From Stenotrophomonas nitritireducens (GTDB lineage: Bacteria > Pseudomonadota > Gammaproteobacteria > Xanthomonadales > Xanthomonadaceae): 64,000 nucleotides of DNA. Every line of letters starts with the position of its first letter. Positions within the stretch are counted from its first letter, which is position 1. Below the pieces are notes generated by a model. It searched no databases. It worked only from the letters and a program-made list of their open reading frames with translations, and had not been told where the DNA came from. Positions 23,653 through 34,130 of this stretch are shown here, piece by piece. The DNA lies in assembly GCF_001431425.1 (NCBI RefSeq), contig NZ_LDJG01000018.1, positions 62,001-126,000 on the forward strand, read 5' to 3'. The translations under genes were made by a program, and so were the position numbers.

Positions 23653-25749
23653 TCACGTCGCCTGGCGCAGGAAGGCTTCCGGATCCATCGGCTTGCCGAG
23701 GTGGTAGCCCTGCAGGAGATCGCAGCCCAACTGGTCGAGGAAGTCGCGCTGGGCCTCGGTTTCCACGCCTTCGGCTACGACCTGCAACTGCAGCGAGCGG
23801 CCGAGCGCGACGATCGAGGAGACGATGGCCGCGTCCTCGGCGTTGTTCTCCAGGTCGCGGACGAAGGCGCGGTCGATCTTCAGTTCCGAGGCCGGCATGC
23901 GCTTGAGATAGAGCAGGCTGGAGTAGCCGGTGCCGAAATCGTCGATGGCGATCTTCACCCCCATTGCGGTCAGCGTGTTGAGCAGCTGCAGGCTGGCCTC
24001 GACGTTCTTCATCGCGGTGGTCTCGGTGACCTCGAGGGTCAGGTGACCCGGATCGAGCGCGTGGCGCTGGAGCGCGTCGCGCACCGTGTCCACCAGCGAC
24101 GGCGAGGTGAACTGCAGCGGCGACAGGTTCACCGCCATCGACCAGCTGGTATGGCCGGCGTCGTGCCAGGCGCGCAGCTGGGCGCAGGCGCGGTCGAGCA
24201 CCCAGTCGCCGATGGGCAGGATCAGGCCGCTGCGCTCGGCGATGGGGATGAAGGTATCCGGGCCGAGCAGTCCGAGTTCGGGGTGCTGCCAGCGCAGCAG
24301 CGCCTCGGCGCCGATCACCGGCTGGCCGCTGCCCGGGAACTTGGGCTGGTAGTGCAGGATCAGCTCGTCGCGGGCGAGCGCGCGGCGCAGGTCCTGCAGC
24401 AGGCGCAGGCGCCGGGCGGCGCTGGCCTGCATGGCCGGGGTGAAGAAGGTGTAGCCGTTCCGGCCCGATTGCTTGGTGTGGTACATCGCCGCGTCGGCGT
24501 GCGCCATCAGCTCGCGTTCGCTGGTGGCGTCGTCCGGGTACAGCGCGATGCCGAGGCTGGCGCTGAGCTGCAGCTCGGCGGCGTCGATCACGAACGGTTC
24601 CGCCACCGCCGCGGTGATGCGCTCGGCGACGACCACCGCATCGTCGGTCGATTCCACGCCCAGCACCACGACGAACTCGTCGCCGCCGAGGCGGGCGAGG
24701 GTGTCCTGCGGCCGCAGCAGCTCGCGCACCCGTTCGGCCATGCGCACCAGCAGGCGGTCGCCGAACTGGTGGCCGTAGGCGTCGTTGACCAGTTTGAAGC
24801 CGTCCAGGTCGCAGAACATCACCGCCACCGAGGCGCCGTGGCGCTTGGCCTTCTCGATGGCCTGTTCGATCCGGTCCTGCAGCAGCATGCGGTTGGGCAG
24901 GCGGGTGAGCGGATCGTGCAGCGCCGCTTCCACCAGTTCCTGGTTGGCGCGCGCCAGCGAGTCGGCCAGGCGCCCGGTACGGCTGTGCAGGCGCTTGTCG
25001 AACAGCGAGGCGATCAGGGTGATGCCGATGATGCCCAGCGTGGTGACGATCACCAGCACCGCCAGCCAGTGGCTCTGCAGGCCGCCGTCGACCGCGGCGC
25101 CGCAGATGCTGCCGGCGGGAAAACGCGCGGCGGCCATGCCGGTGTAATGCATGCCGACGATGGCCAGGCCCATCACCAGCGAGGCGGCCAGGCGCAGCAG
25201 CCGGATGTGCCGGCCCTCGCGGCGCAGGCGCAGGGCGATCCACAGCGCCGCGCCGGACGCGCCGATGGCGACCAGGATCGAGGCGCTGAACCAGAACGGG
25301 TCGTAGTCGATGCCCGGCTGCATGCGCATCGCGGCCATGCCCAGGTAGTGCATGGCCGCGATGCCGCCGCCCATCAGCACGGCGCCGGCCAGCAGCCGCG
25401 GCCACGGCAGCCGCTGCCGCGAGACCAGCCACAACGCATAGGCCGAGGCGCCTACCGAGGCGGCCAGCGAATACAGGGTGATGGCCAGGTCGTAACCGAC
25501 CGGGATCGGCAGGTGGAAGGCCAGCATGGCGATGAAGTGCATCGACCATATGCCCAGGCCCATCGCCAGGGCGCCGCCGATCATCCAGCCGTACAGGCCG
25601 CGCCCCGTGGCTGTCGCCAGGCGTCCGGCCATGTCCAGGGCCGTGTACGAAGCGAGGATGGCGACCAGCAGGGAGAAAACGACCAGGGTCGGGTTGTAGG
25701 TGCCAACCATTTGGGGGGAATCCGACGTTTCGTGGATGAAATAGTGCAT
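23653..25749 (-). CDS. MHYT-GGDEF-EAL cyclic-di-GMP signalling protein
   Basis: The 698-residue membrane protein has about seven N-terminal segments carrying three MHYT-type motifs (MHFIAM, MHYLGM, MHYTGM), proposed metal-coupled sensors. The cyclase domain has an intact RLGGDEF (about residue 354) and an RxxD inhibitory site (RPQD) five residues before GGDEF. The phosphodiesterase domain has EALLRW (about residue 480), IDDFGTGYSS and AEGVET. Both activities may be real. The architecture matches Pseudomonas MucR. I start at the ATG at 25749 rather than the TTG at 25752. Confidence 0.94.
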   Translation of the reverse strand: MHYFIHETSDSPQMVGTYNPTLVVFSLLVAILASYTALDMAGRLATATGRGLYGWMIGGALAMGLGIWSMHFIAMLAFHLPIPVGYDLAITLYSLAASVGASAYALWLVSRQRLPWPRLLAGAVLMGGGIAAMHYLGMAAMRMQPGIDYDPFWFSASILVAIGASGAALWIALRLRREGRHIRLLRLAASLVMGLAIVGMHYTGMAAARFPAGSICGAAVDGGLQSHWLAVLVIVTTLGIIGITLIASLFDKRLHSRTGRLADSLARANQELVEAALHDPLTRLPNRMLLQDRIEQAIEKAKRHGASVAVMFCDLDGFKLVNDAYGHQFGDRLLVRMAERVRELLRPQDTLARLGGDEFVVVLGVESTDDAVVVAERITAAVAEPFVIDAAELQLSASLGIALYPDDATSERELMAHADAAMYHTKQSGRNGYTFFTPAMQASAARRLRLLQDLRRALARDELILHYQPKFPGSGQPVIGAEALLRWQHPELGLLGPDTFIPIAERSGLILPIGDWVLDRACAQLRAWHDAGHTSWSMAVNLSPLQFTSPSLVDTVRDALQRHALDPGHLTLEVTETTAMKNVEASLQLLNTLTAMGVKIAIDDFGTGYSSLLYLKRMPASELKIDRAFVRDLENNAEDAAIVSSIVALGRSLQLQVVAEGVETEAQRDFLDQLGCDLLQGYHLGKPMDPEAFLRQAT

Positions 25750-25848
25750 CAACTAGCGGCGTGCGGGCGTGCTTCTTTAGTCGGGACGGTCGCATCGGCT
25801 GCGACGGCCGGCGGGTATCCTGTGCGCGCCCCCACCGAAGGAATCCCG

Positions 25849-27225
<1,377 letters not shown>

Positions 27226-27264
27226 GCCATGCGCCCGCGATTCACCGCCGAAGGGAGGCAGCCG

Positions 27265-27729
27265 ATGCGCCGCGCATGGGCCGGAATCGGGGTGCTGGGG
27301 CTGCTGCTGGCGCCGGCGTCGCAGGCCGCGTCCCTCTGCGTGGACCCGCTGGCCGTGGCGCGCGCGTTGTTCGAGGCGGGGATTGCCGCGCGCTTTCTGG
27401 ATGCGCCCGATGCCCTGCTGAGCGCGGAGTTTTCGCGGGCGATGGCGGGCGAACGCGACTGCCAGGAGCGCGAGCAGGGCGTCTGCCGGCTGGACTACGA
27501 CCCCTGGCTGGATGGCCAGGACGGCGACATCGACGGCGATGCCAGCTACCAGTGGCATGCCGCGTCGCCGGACAGCGGCGTGGTGGAGGTGCGTTTCCCG
27601 GTATGGGGTCAGGGCCACCGGACGCGCCTGGCGATGCGCCGGCAGGGGGATCGCTGCTGGCGGGTCGACGACCTGGTCACCAATCGCGGGGAATCGGTCC
27701 GCGAAGTGCTGGCACGACCGGTTCCCTGA
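27265..27729 (+). CDS. Small predicted secreted protein, unknown function
   Basis: The 154-residue protein has a signal peptide (MRRAWAGIGVLGLLLAPASQ, cleavage near AQA-AS). The ATG at 27265 is chosen because AGGGAGG precedes it by six bases; an ATG at 27229 would add twelve residues before the signal. The mature part has paired cysteines (CQEREQGVC) and an Asp-rich GQDGDIDGDASY. A closing WRVDDLV motif is reminiscent of DUF3828-type proteins, a weak resemblance. It is convergent with ypjD. Confidence 0.7.
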   Translation: MRRAWAGIGVLGLLLAPASQAASLCVDPLAVARALFEAGIAARFLDAPDALLSAEFSRAMAGERDCQEREQGVCRLDYDPWLDGQDGDIDGDASYQWHAASPDSGVVEVRFPVWGQGHRTRLAMRRQGDRCWRVDDLVTNRGESVREVLARPVP

Positions 27730-27756
27730 GAGCGCCGGCCGCGACCGGGGGCCGGG

Positions 27757-28551
27757 TTACCGGGAGTGCCCGAGTACCAGTTCGATCACGAACTGGCTGC
27801 CGAAGAAGGCCAGCAGCAGCAGCACCATCGCCGCCAGCGTCCAGTGCACCGCCTTCACCCCGCGCCAGCCGTTGCGGCGCCGGCCGATCATCAAGGTGCC
27901 GAACACCAGCCACGACAGCACGCTGAGCACGGTCTTGTGCACCAGCTTCTGCGCCAGCAGGTCGTCCACGAACAGCACGCCGGTGACCAGGGTCAGGGTC
28001 AGCAGGCAGAAGCCGACGGTGATGGTGCGGAACAGCAGGCTTTCCAGGTCGGTCAGTGGCGGCAGGGCGCGCAGCCAGGGGCGGAAATCGCGCCGGCGCA
28101 GGGCGCGCTCCTGCAGCCACAGCATGATCGCCAGCAGTGCGGCGATGCTCAGCGTGGCGTAGGCCAGCAGCGCCAGCCAGGCGTGGGTGGCCAGTTGCCA
28201 GCCCAGCACCCGGCTCGGTTCGTGCCCGTAGCCGTGGTAGGCCAGCAGCAGCAGCGCCGCCATCGGGAACACCAGCACGCCCAGCGCCGCCATGCGTCCG
28301 CGCGCGCCCACCACAGTGGTGAGCAGGGCCATGCCCAGCGCCACCAGCGACAGCGCGGCGAAGAAATGCATGTCCGGCCCGCCGCTGGTATGCATCGCCA
28401 CCATCAGGTGGTAGCCGCCATGCAGCGCCACCGCCGCCGATGCCGGCCACAGCCAGATGCGCGACCCGGAGGCGCGCTCGGCCGCCAGGCCATGGACGAG
28501 CAGCCCGGTGGACAGCAGGTAGAGCGCGACGGCGATGAGAACGATTGTCAT
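27757..28551 (-). CDS. ypjD: YpjD/CcsA-like inner-membrane protein (cytochrome c assembly family)
   Basis: The 264-residue protein has about eight membrane segments from MTIVLIAVALYLLSTGLLVH onward, with histidines in HGGYHLMVAMH and VHKTVLSVLSW in the CcsA/ResC style. The ATG at 28551 is chosen because the longer open frame adds hydrophilic residues with no homology. In many gammaproteobacteria ypjD lies next to and divergent from ffh; here ffh is 16 kb away. Its biochemical role is not settled. Confidence 0.85.
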   Translation of the reverse strand: MTIVLIAVALYLLSTGLLVHGLAAERASGSRIWLWPASAAVALHGGYHLMVAMHTSGGPDMHFFAALSLVALGMALLTTVVGARGRMAALGVLVFPMAALLLLAYHGYGHEPSRVLGWQLATHAWLALLAYATLSIAALLAIMLWLQERALRRRDFRPWLRALPPLTDLESLLFRTITVGFCLLTLTLVTGVLFVDDLLAQKLVHKTVLSVLSWLVFGTLMIGRRRNGWRGVKAVHWTLAAMVLLLLAFFGSQFVIELVLGHSR

Positions 28552-28774
28552 CGGCACAGTTTCGCATACGGGCCCGCCGCTGGCGATGCAGGCATGGCCG
28601 CGGCGCGCCCGGCCGCACCGCCGGGCATGATCCGGGCGGCGGAATTCCGTCCCGGCGATGGCAGACTCGCGGCCAGTGCGCCCAAACGCGACAGCGCGCG
28701 ACCCGCTCACGCGCTTGCCGGCCCGTCCGGCGACCGATGATGAAGACAGACCATCCCGACATGAAGCCGCCTCG

Positions 28775-30298
28775 ATGTCCACACTGCGCAAGCGCCTCCT
28801 CGCCCGTAAATCCTTCGAAGCAGTCCGCGCCGATGCCGAACGCCACGGACTGCAGCGCAAACTGGGGGCCTGGCACCTGGTCATGCTGGGCATCGGCTGC
28901 ATCGTCGGTGCCGGGGTGTTCATCATGACCGGCACCGCGGCCGCGAACTATGCCGGCCCCGGTGTGGTGCTGTCGTTCGCGCTGGCTGGCCTGGCCTGTG
29001 CGTTCACCGGTCTGTGCTATGCCGAACTGGCGTCGACCCTGCCGGTCTCCGGCTCCTCCTACACCTATTCCTACGCCACGCTCGGCGAGGGATTCGCGTG
29101 GGGGCTGGGCTGGCTGCTGATGCTGGAATACGGGCTGGCCGGCGCGGCGCTGGCGGTCGGCGTCTCCGGCTACCTGTCGAGCCTGCTGGGCGATTTCGGC
29201 ATCATCGTGCCGGCCGCGCTGAACACGCCGCTGGTGCAGGGCGTGATGACCGAAGTCGGGCTGGTGTTCCGCATCAGCGGCGGCGTGAATCTGCTGGCGG
29301 CACTGTGCGTGCTGGGATTCGCCTGGGTCCTGATCCGCGGGATCAGCCAATCGGCCGCCGTGAACACGGTGATGGTCGTGTTGAAACTGTCGGTGCTGCT
29401 GCTGTTCGTGATTGTCGGTGCGCAGTACGTCGACACCGCCAACTGGACGCCGCTGATACCGCCGAACGAAGGCGACTTCCGCTACGGAATGGCCGGTGTG
29501 CTGCGTGCCGCGTCGGTGCTGTTCTTCGCCTATCTCGGTTTCGAGACGGTCTCGACCGCGGCGCTGGAGGCGCGCAATCCGCAGCGCGACATGCCCATCG
29601 GCATCCTCGGCTCGCTGGTCATCTGCACCCTGCTGTACGTGGCCGTCGCACTGGTGCTGACCGGTCTGGTGCCCTACCGCATGCTCGGCGTCCCCGATCC
29701 GATCGCGCTGGCCATCGACCATATCGGCCAGCCTGCCATGGCGCTGTTGATCAAGGTCGGTGCGGTGGCGGGGCTGTCGTCGGTGTTGATGGTCAATACC
29801 TACGGCCATTCCCGGATCTGCTATGCGATGTCGCGCGACGGCCTGCTGCCGCCGCTGTTCGCCCAGGTGCATCCGCGCTTCCGCACGCCGCACAAGGGCA
29901 CCCTGGTGGTGGCCGGCATGGCCGCGATCGCGGCGATGCTGCTGCCGATCTCGATCCTCGGCGATCTGGTCAGCCTGGGCGTGGCATTCGCGTTCTCGAT
30001 CGTGGCCATCAGCGTGATGTGGCTGCGCACGCACCATGCGGAACTGCCGCGCCCGTTCCGGGTGCCGCTGGGCGGGGTGCGCATCCGCGGCATCTGGATC
30101 GGTACCGTGCCGGTCTGCGCGCTGCTGCTGTGCCTGTGCATGGCCGGGCCGGTGCTGTACGACATCGGCGCCAAGGCCGCCAATGGCGACGTGTTCCCGG
30201 CGACGATCCTGGTGCTGTACCTGCTGGCAGGGGTCTGGATCTATGCGCGCTACGGCTACCGCCATTCGCGCCTGGGCGCGGCTCAGCGCGAGACATAA
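28775..30298 (+). CDS. APC-family amino acid permease (cationic amino acid transporter type)
   Basis: The 507-residue protein has about 12-14 membrane segments. The consensus GIGCIVGAGVFIMTGTAAA lies in the first segment and LGFETVSTAALEARNPQRDM in the centre, both typical of the YfnA/CAT branch. It likely imports an amino acid. Start at the ATG at 28775 (MSTLRKRLLARKSFE). Its last 16 bases overlap the convergent AraC-type regulator gene. Confidence 0.93.
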   Translation: MSTLRKRLLARKSFEAVRADAERHGLQRKLGAWHLVMLGIGCIVGAGVFIMTGTAAANYAGPGVVLSFALAGLACAFTGLCYAELASTLPVSGSSYTYSYATLGEGFAWGLGWLLMLEYGLAGAALAVGVSGYLSSLLGDFGIIVPAALNTPLVQGVMTEVGLVFRISGGVNLLAALCVLGFAWVLIRGISQSAAVNTVMVVLKLSVLLLFVIVGAQYVDTANWTPLIPPNEGDFRYGMAGVLRAASVLFFAYLGFETVSTAALEARNPQRDMPIGILGSLVICTLLYVAVALVLTGLVPYRMLGVPDPIALAIDHIGQPAMALLIKVGAVAGLSSVLMVNTYGHSRICYAMSRDGLLPPLFAQVHPRFRTPHKGTLVVAGMAAIAAMLLPISILGDLVSLGVAFAFSIVAISVMWLRTHHAELPRPFRVPLGGVRIRGIWIGTVPVCALLLCLCMAGPVLYDIGAKAANGDVFPATILVLYLLAGVWIYARYGYRHSRLGAAQRET

Positions 30299-31041
30299 GC
30301 GCTCGGCGGCTCGCCGAACGCACGGTGGAACATCGCGGTGAACGCGCTCGGGCTCTCATAGCCGACATCGAGCGCCACCGACGTGATCGAGCGCCCGGAG
30401 GCCAGCAGCGACACCGCCTGCATCAGCCGCACCTGCTGGCGCCACAGTGCGAAACCCATGCCCAGTTCCTGCTTGAAAGTGCGGGTGAAGGTGCGCCGGC
30501 TCATGCCGACCAGCACCGACCAGGCATCGATGTCGCGGCGGTCCGCCGGGTCGGCGATGATCGCCCGGCAGGCATGCACCAGCCGCGGATCGGAGGGCAT
30601 CGGCACGTGGTAGGGCGCCCCCGGCATCCGCCGGATCTCGTCGAGCAGCAGCCATGCGATGCGGCCCTCGCGGCCGTCCAGATCATAGGCGGCCGGGAAT
30701 TTCACCACTTCCAGCACCAGCGCCTTGAGGAAGTCGGAGACTTCCAGCACGCGGCAGCTGTCGGGGGCGTTGTCATGCACCGGGTCGATGTACAGCGTGC
30801 GCAGCGACACCGCGCCGCGGCACGAGACCTCGTGCATGGTGTTCGCCGGCAGCCACACCGCGCGCTGCGGAGGGATCACGAAACTGGTCTGCGGCGTGAC
30901 CACCGACATCACCCCGGCGCTGGCATACAGGAACTGCGCCCGCTCGTGGCAATGCCAGGGGTCGACGAAGCCGGCCGGGTATTCGTCCTCCAGCCCGATC
31001 ATCGGCCTGGCGTTGAGCGGATAGTCCTGGCTGTGTTTCAT
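30283..31041 (-). CDS. AraC-family transcriptional regulator
   Basis: The 252-residue protein has an N-terminal cupin-like sensor part (HCHERAQFLYASAGVMSVVT) and a C-terminal double helix-turn-helix (VLVGMSRRTFTRTFKQELGM, SVALDVGYESPSAFTAMFHR). The ATG at 31041 (MKHSQDYPLNARP) fits family length. It is divergent from the esterase gene across 173 bp and convergent with the permease. Either neighbour may be its target, which is inference. Confidence 0.93.
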   Translation of the reverse strand: MKHSQDYPLNARPMIGLEDEYPAGFVDPWHCHERAQFLYASAGVMSVVTPQTSFVIPPQRAVWLPANTMHEVSCRGAVSLRTLYIDPVHDNAPDSCRVLEVSDFLKALVLEVVKFPAAYDLDGREGRIAWLLLDEIRRMPGAPYHVPMPSDPRLVHACRAIIADPADRRDIDAWSVLVGMSRRTFTRTFKQELGMGFALWRQQVRLMQAVSLLASGRSITSVALDVGYESPSAFTAMFHRAFGEPPSAYVSR

Positions 31042-31214
31042 GGAACGGCGGTGCGGTTTGTGTGGCATGGGCCGATCACACCGTATTCGTTGCGGACACG
31101 CAACACCATTCATGGCGGCCGCGCGGCATCTGGCCCGACCGCGAGAATCTGCGACCTTTCCCGGTCAGTGGTGCGGGTGGTCGCGGGGCTAATGTGGACC
31201 GCCAAGGAGGAATC

Positions 31215-32189
31215 ATGGAACGCAACGAGCAGTCATCCACCGCCGCCCGCCACGACGATGTCGATCCGGAGGTCCGCACGTTCCTGCAACGCATGAACGC
31301 CGGTTACGCGGCATTCCCGGGCCTGGCCCAGGCTTCGCTGCCGGAAGCGCGGCGCATCGCCGAAACGGTGCGCGCGCAGTGGGTGCAAGGCGGCCCGGCG
31401 ATGGCCGCGACCACCGAGCTGCGCGTCGGCGCAACGCACACGCGCATCCGCATCCTGCGGCCGCAGCACGGCGACGCCAGCCTGCCCGCACTCGTATACC
31501 TGCATGGCGGCGGCTGGACGATGTTCAGCATCGATACCCACGACCGCCTGATGCGCGAGTACGCCGGCCGTGCCGGCGTGGCGGTGGTCGCGGTGGATTA
31601 CAGCCTGTCGCCGGAGGTCAAGTTTCCGCGTGCGCTGGAGGAGACGACGGACGTCATCCAGTGGTTGCGCGCGCACGGCGCCGAGCATGGCATCGATGCT
31701 GCGCGGCTGGCCGTCGGCGGGGATTCGGCCGGCGCCAACCTGTCCGTGGCCAGCCAGTTGCGCCTGCGCGAATCGGGGCAGCCGGTGGTGTCGGCGATGC
31801 TGCTCAACTACGGCGCCTACAGCGACCGGCCGACGCCGTCATGTACGCGTTACGATGGCCCGGACTACATGCTCGAGGTCGAGGAGATGCACCGCTTCTG
31901 GCTCAATTACCTGCGGGACGACCGCGACCGCGGCGACCCGTTGGCGATGCCCCTGCATGCCGACCTGCAAGGCCTGCCGCCGGCATTCCTGGCGGTGGCC
32001 GAATGCGACATCCTCGCCGACGGCAACCAGGCGATGGCGCAGGCGCTGCGCGACGCGGGGTGTACCGTCCAGGCCCATACCTATGCCGGTGCCACCCACA
32101 GTTTCCTGGAGGCGATGTCGATCTCCACACTGGCCAACCGCGCGCTGGACGATGCGTCCGCGTGGCTGAAGGAGCGACTCGGCGCGTGA
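31215..32189 (+). CDS. Alpha/beta-hydrolase esterase, hormone-sensitive-lipase family
   Basis: The 324-residue cytoplasmic protein has the oxyanion motif YLHGGGW (about residue 97) and the nucleophile elbow GGDSAGAN (Ser about residue 169). The acid/base pair is probably AECDIL and ATHSF. Start at the ATG at 31215, with AAGGAGG four bases upstream. The next gene starts inside its stop (TGATG), so the two are translated together. The substrate is probably a short-chain ester, but is not determined. Confidence 0.92.
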   Translation: MERNEQSSTAARHDDVDPEVRTFLQRMNAGYAAFPGLAQASLPEARRIAETVRAQWVQGGPAMAATTELRVGATHTRIRILRPQHGDASLPALVYLHGGGWTMFSIDTHDRLMREYAGRAGVAVVAVDYSLSPEVKFPRALEETTDVIQWLRAHGAEHGIDAARLAVGGDSAGANLSVASQLRLRESGQPVVSAMLLNYGAYSDRPTPSCTRYDGPDYMLEVEEMHRFWLNYLRDDRDRGDPLAMPLHADLQGLPPAFLAVAECDILADGNQAMAQALRDAGCTVQAHTYAGATHSFLEAMSISTLANRALDDASAWLKERLGA

Positions 32190-32785
32190 TGAATACCCTG
32201 TTCGATCCACATTCTCCCGACGATGTCCTGGCGCTGGTGCAGGGCTTCCCGCTGGCCTGGGTCATAGCCCGCGAAGGCGAGGCGCCCGCCACGCCGTTGC
32301 CGCTGCTGGCCGAAACCGACGCCGACGGCCGCATCGTGTCGCTGTTCGGGCATTGCGCGCTGCGCAATCCCATGGTCGCCGCGCTGCGTGCCGCGCCGCG
32401 CGCGCTGCTGCTGTTCCAGGGGCCGCAGGGCTACATTCCGCCGCGGCTGGTTTCCAGGCCCGCCTGGGGGCCGACCTGGAACTACGCCGTGGCGCGCTTC
32501 GACACCCGCATCGAATTCGTGCCGGACGAGAACGACGCCGCTTTGCGCCGCCTTGCCGCGCACCTGGAGGCCGGCCGCGATGATCCATGGACGGTGGAGC
32601 GCATGGGCGAACGCTATGCCCAGCTCGGCCAGCACATCATCGCGTTCCGCGCGCATGTGCTGGCCACCCACGCCACGTTCAAGCTCGGGCAGGACGAAGG
32701 GCGCGGGACGTTCGACGAAATCGTCGCCGGCCACGACTCCGCCGGACTGTGTGCCTGGATGCGGCGCATGCGGAAAGGGGACTGA
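32189..32785 (+). CDS. PaiB-like FMN-binding protein
   Basis: The 198-residue protein is of the split-barrel flavin-binding family that includes Bacillus PaiB: LFGHCALRNPM, FQGPQGYIPPRL and PTWNYAVARF near residues 52-105. The ATG overlaps the esterase stop by one base. PaiB homologues are often labelled negative regulators, but no DNA-binding motif is visible, so a flavin- or heme-linked redox role is equally possible. Confidence 0.85.
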   Translation: MNTLFDPHSPDDVLALVQGFPLAWVIAREGEAPATPLPLLAETDADGRIVSLFGHCALRNPMVAALRAAPRALLLFQGPQGYIPPRLVSRPAWGPTWNYAVARFDTRIEFVPDENDAALRRLAAHLEAGRDDPWTVERMGERYAQLGQHIIAFRAHVLATHATFKLGQDEGRGTFDEIVAGHDSAGLCAWMRRMRKGD

Positions 32786-32789
32786 CCGC

Positions 32790-34130
32790 ATGGCACGGCG
32801 CGCCGCGATCCTGTCGGGCCTGCTGCTTGCGCTGGCCATCCCGCTCACGGCCGCCGCCGCGGACCGCGATCCCTATGCCAGCACCTATCGCGCCGCGGAC
32901 GCGCCGGCCACGCTGATCGTCGGCGCGACCGTGCTCGACGGCCTGGGCGCGCGCCTGGAGGGCCACGACGTCCTGGTCGAACGGGGCAAGCTAGTCGCCA
33001 TCGGCCGCGCGTTGCCACGGCCGCCGGGCGTGCGGGTCATCGATGCGCAGGGTGCCTGGCTCACGCCCGGCATCATCGACGTGCATACCCACCTGGGCAC
33101 GTTCGCGCAGCCGTACGAGCACGGCGCGCATGCGTTCGCGGACGTGTCCGAAACCAGCCGGCCGGACAGCGCCGATGTCTGGATCGAACATGCGATACGC
33201 GCCAGCGACCCGGCGTTCCTGCATGCGCTTGCCGCCGGGGTCACCACCCTGCAGGTGCTGCCCGGCTCCTCGTCGGTGATCGGCGGGCGCGCCGTGGTGC
33301 TCAAGCCGATCCCGGCCACGACCGTGGCGGCGATGAAGTTCCCGGGCGCGCCGCAGGGGCTGAAGATGGCCTGCGGCAGCAATCCTTCGCTGTCCGCGGA
33401 GGGGCGCCCTGGATTCCCCGACAGCCGCATGGGCGTGGTCGCCCACCTGCGCGACCTGCTGGCGCAGGCCAGTGCGCGGATGCGCAGCGGCAAGCGCGCG
33501 GCGATGCCGGATCTTGCGCAGGACACGCTGGCGATGGCGCTGCGGGGCGAACTCCAGATCCACCTGCACTGCTACCGCGCCGACGACATCGCCACGATCC
33601 TGGCGGTCGCCGATGAGTTCGGCCTGCGCATCGCCGCGGTCCACCATGCCACCGAGGCCTACAAGATCCCCGACCGGCTGCGCGAGCACGGTGCCTGCGC
33701 GGCGGTGTGGCCGGACTGGTGGGGCTTCAAGCGCGAGGCCGAGGACGGCATCCGCGAGAACGCGGCCTTCGTCGATGCCGCCGGCGGATGCGCGATCCTG
33801 CATTCGGACATCCCGGTACTGGGCAACCTGCTGCATGTGGAGACCGCCAAGGCCGCCGCCGCGGGCCGCCGCGCCGGCCTGGACATTCCGTCCGAGCATG
33901 CGATCCGCTGGATCACCTCCAACCCGGCGCGGGCACTCGGCCTCGACGACCGCATCGGCCGCATCGCGCCCGGTTACAACGCCGACCTGGTGCTGTGGAG
34001 CGGCGACCCGCTGCTCGTACGCAGCCGGGTGCGGCTGGTGATGATGGACGGGGTCGTGCAGATCGAGGATGGGCAACGCCCGCAGGCCGATTTCGAACTG
34101 GGCCGCCGTGCAATGGAGCCGGGACCATGA
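32790..34130 (+). CDS. Exported amidohydrolase (metal-dependent)
   Basis: The 446-residue protein has a signal peptide (MARRAAILSGLLLALAIPLT, cleavage near AAA-AD). The amidohydrolase fold follows, with metal motif GIIDVHTHLG (about residue 92 on), later histidines in IHLHCY and AAVHHATEA, and Asp in LHSDIPVLG. The C-terminal RIGRIAPGYNADLVLWSGDP closes the small beta domain. It probably acts in the periplasm on a peptide-like or cyclic amide. Its stop overlaps the next gene (ATGA). A related family hydrolyses Xaa-Arg/Lys dipeptides, but the substrate here is unknown. Confidence 0.88.
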   Translation: MARRAAILSGLLLALAIPLTAAAADRDPYASTYRAADAPATLIVGATVLDGLGARLEGHDVLVERGKLVAIGRALPRPPGVRVIDAQGAWLTPGIIDVHTHLGTFAQPYEHGAHAFADVSETSRPDSADVWIEHAIRASDPAFLHALAAGVTTLQVLPGSSSVIGGRAVVLKPIPATTVAAMKFPGAPQGLKMACGSNPSLSAEGRPGFPDSRMGVVAHLRDLLAQASARMRSGKRAAMPDLAQDTLAMALRGELQIHLHCYRADDIATILAVADEFGLRIAAVHHATEAYKIPDRLREHGACAAVWPDWWGFKREAEDGIRENAAFVDAAGGCAILHSDIPVLGNLLHVETAKAAAAGRRAGLDIPSEHAIRWITSNPARALGLDDRIGRIAPGYNADLVLWSGDPLLVRSRVRLVMMDGVVQIEDGQRPQADFELGRRAMEPGP

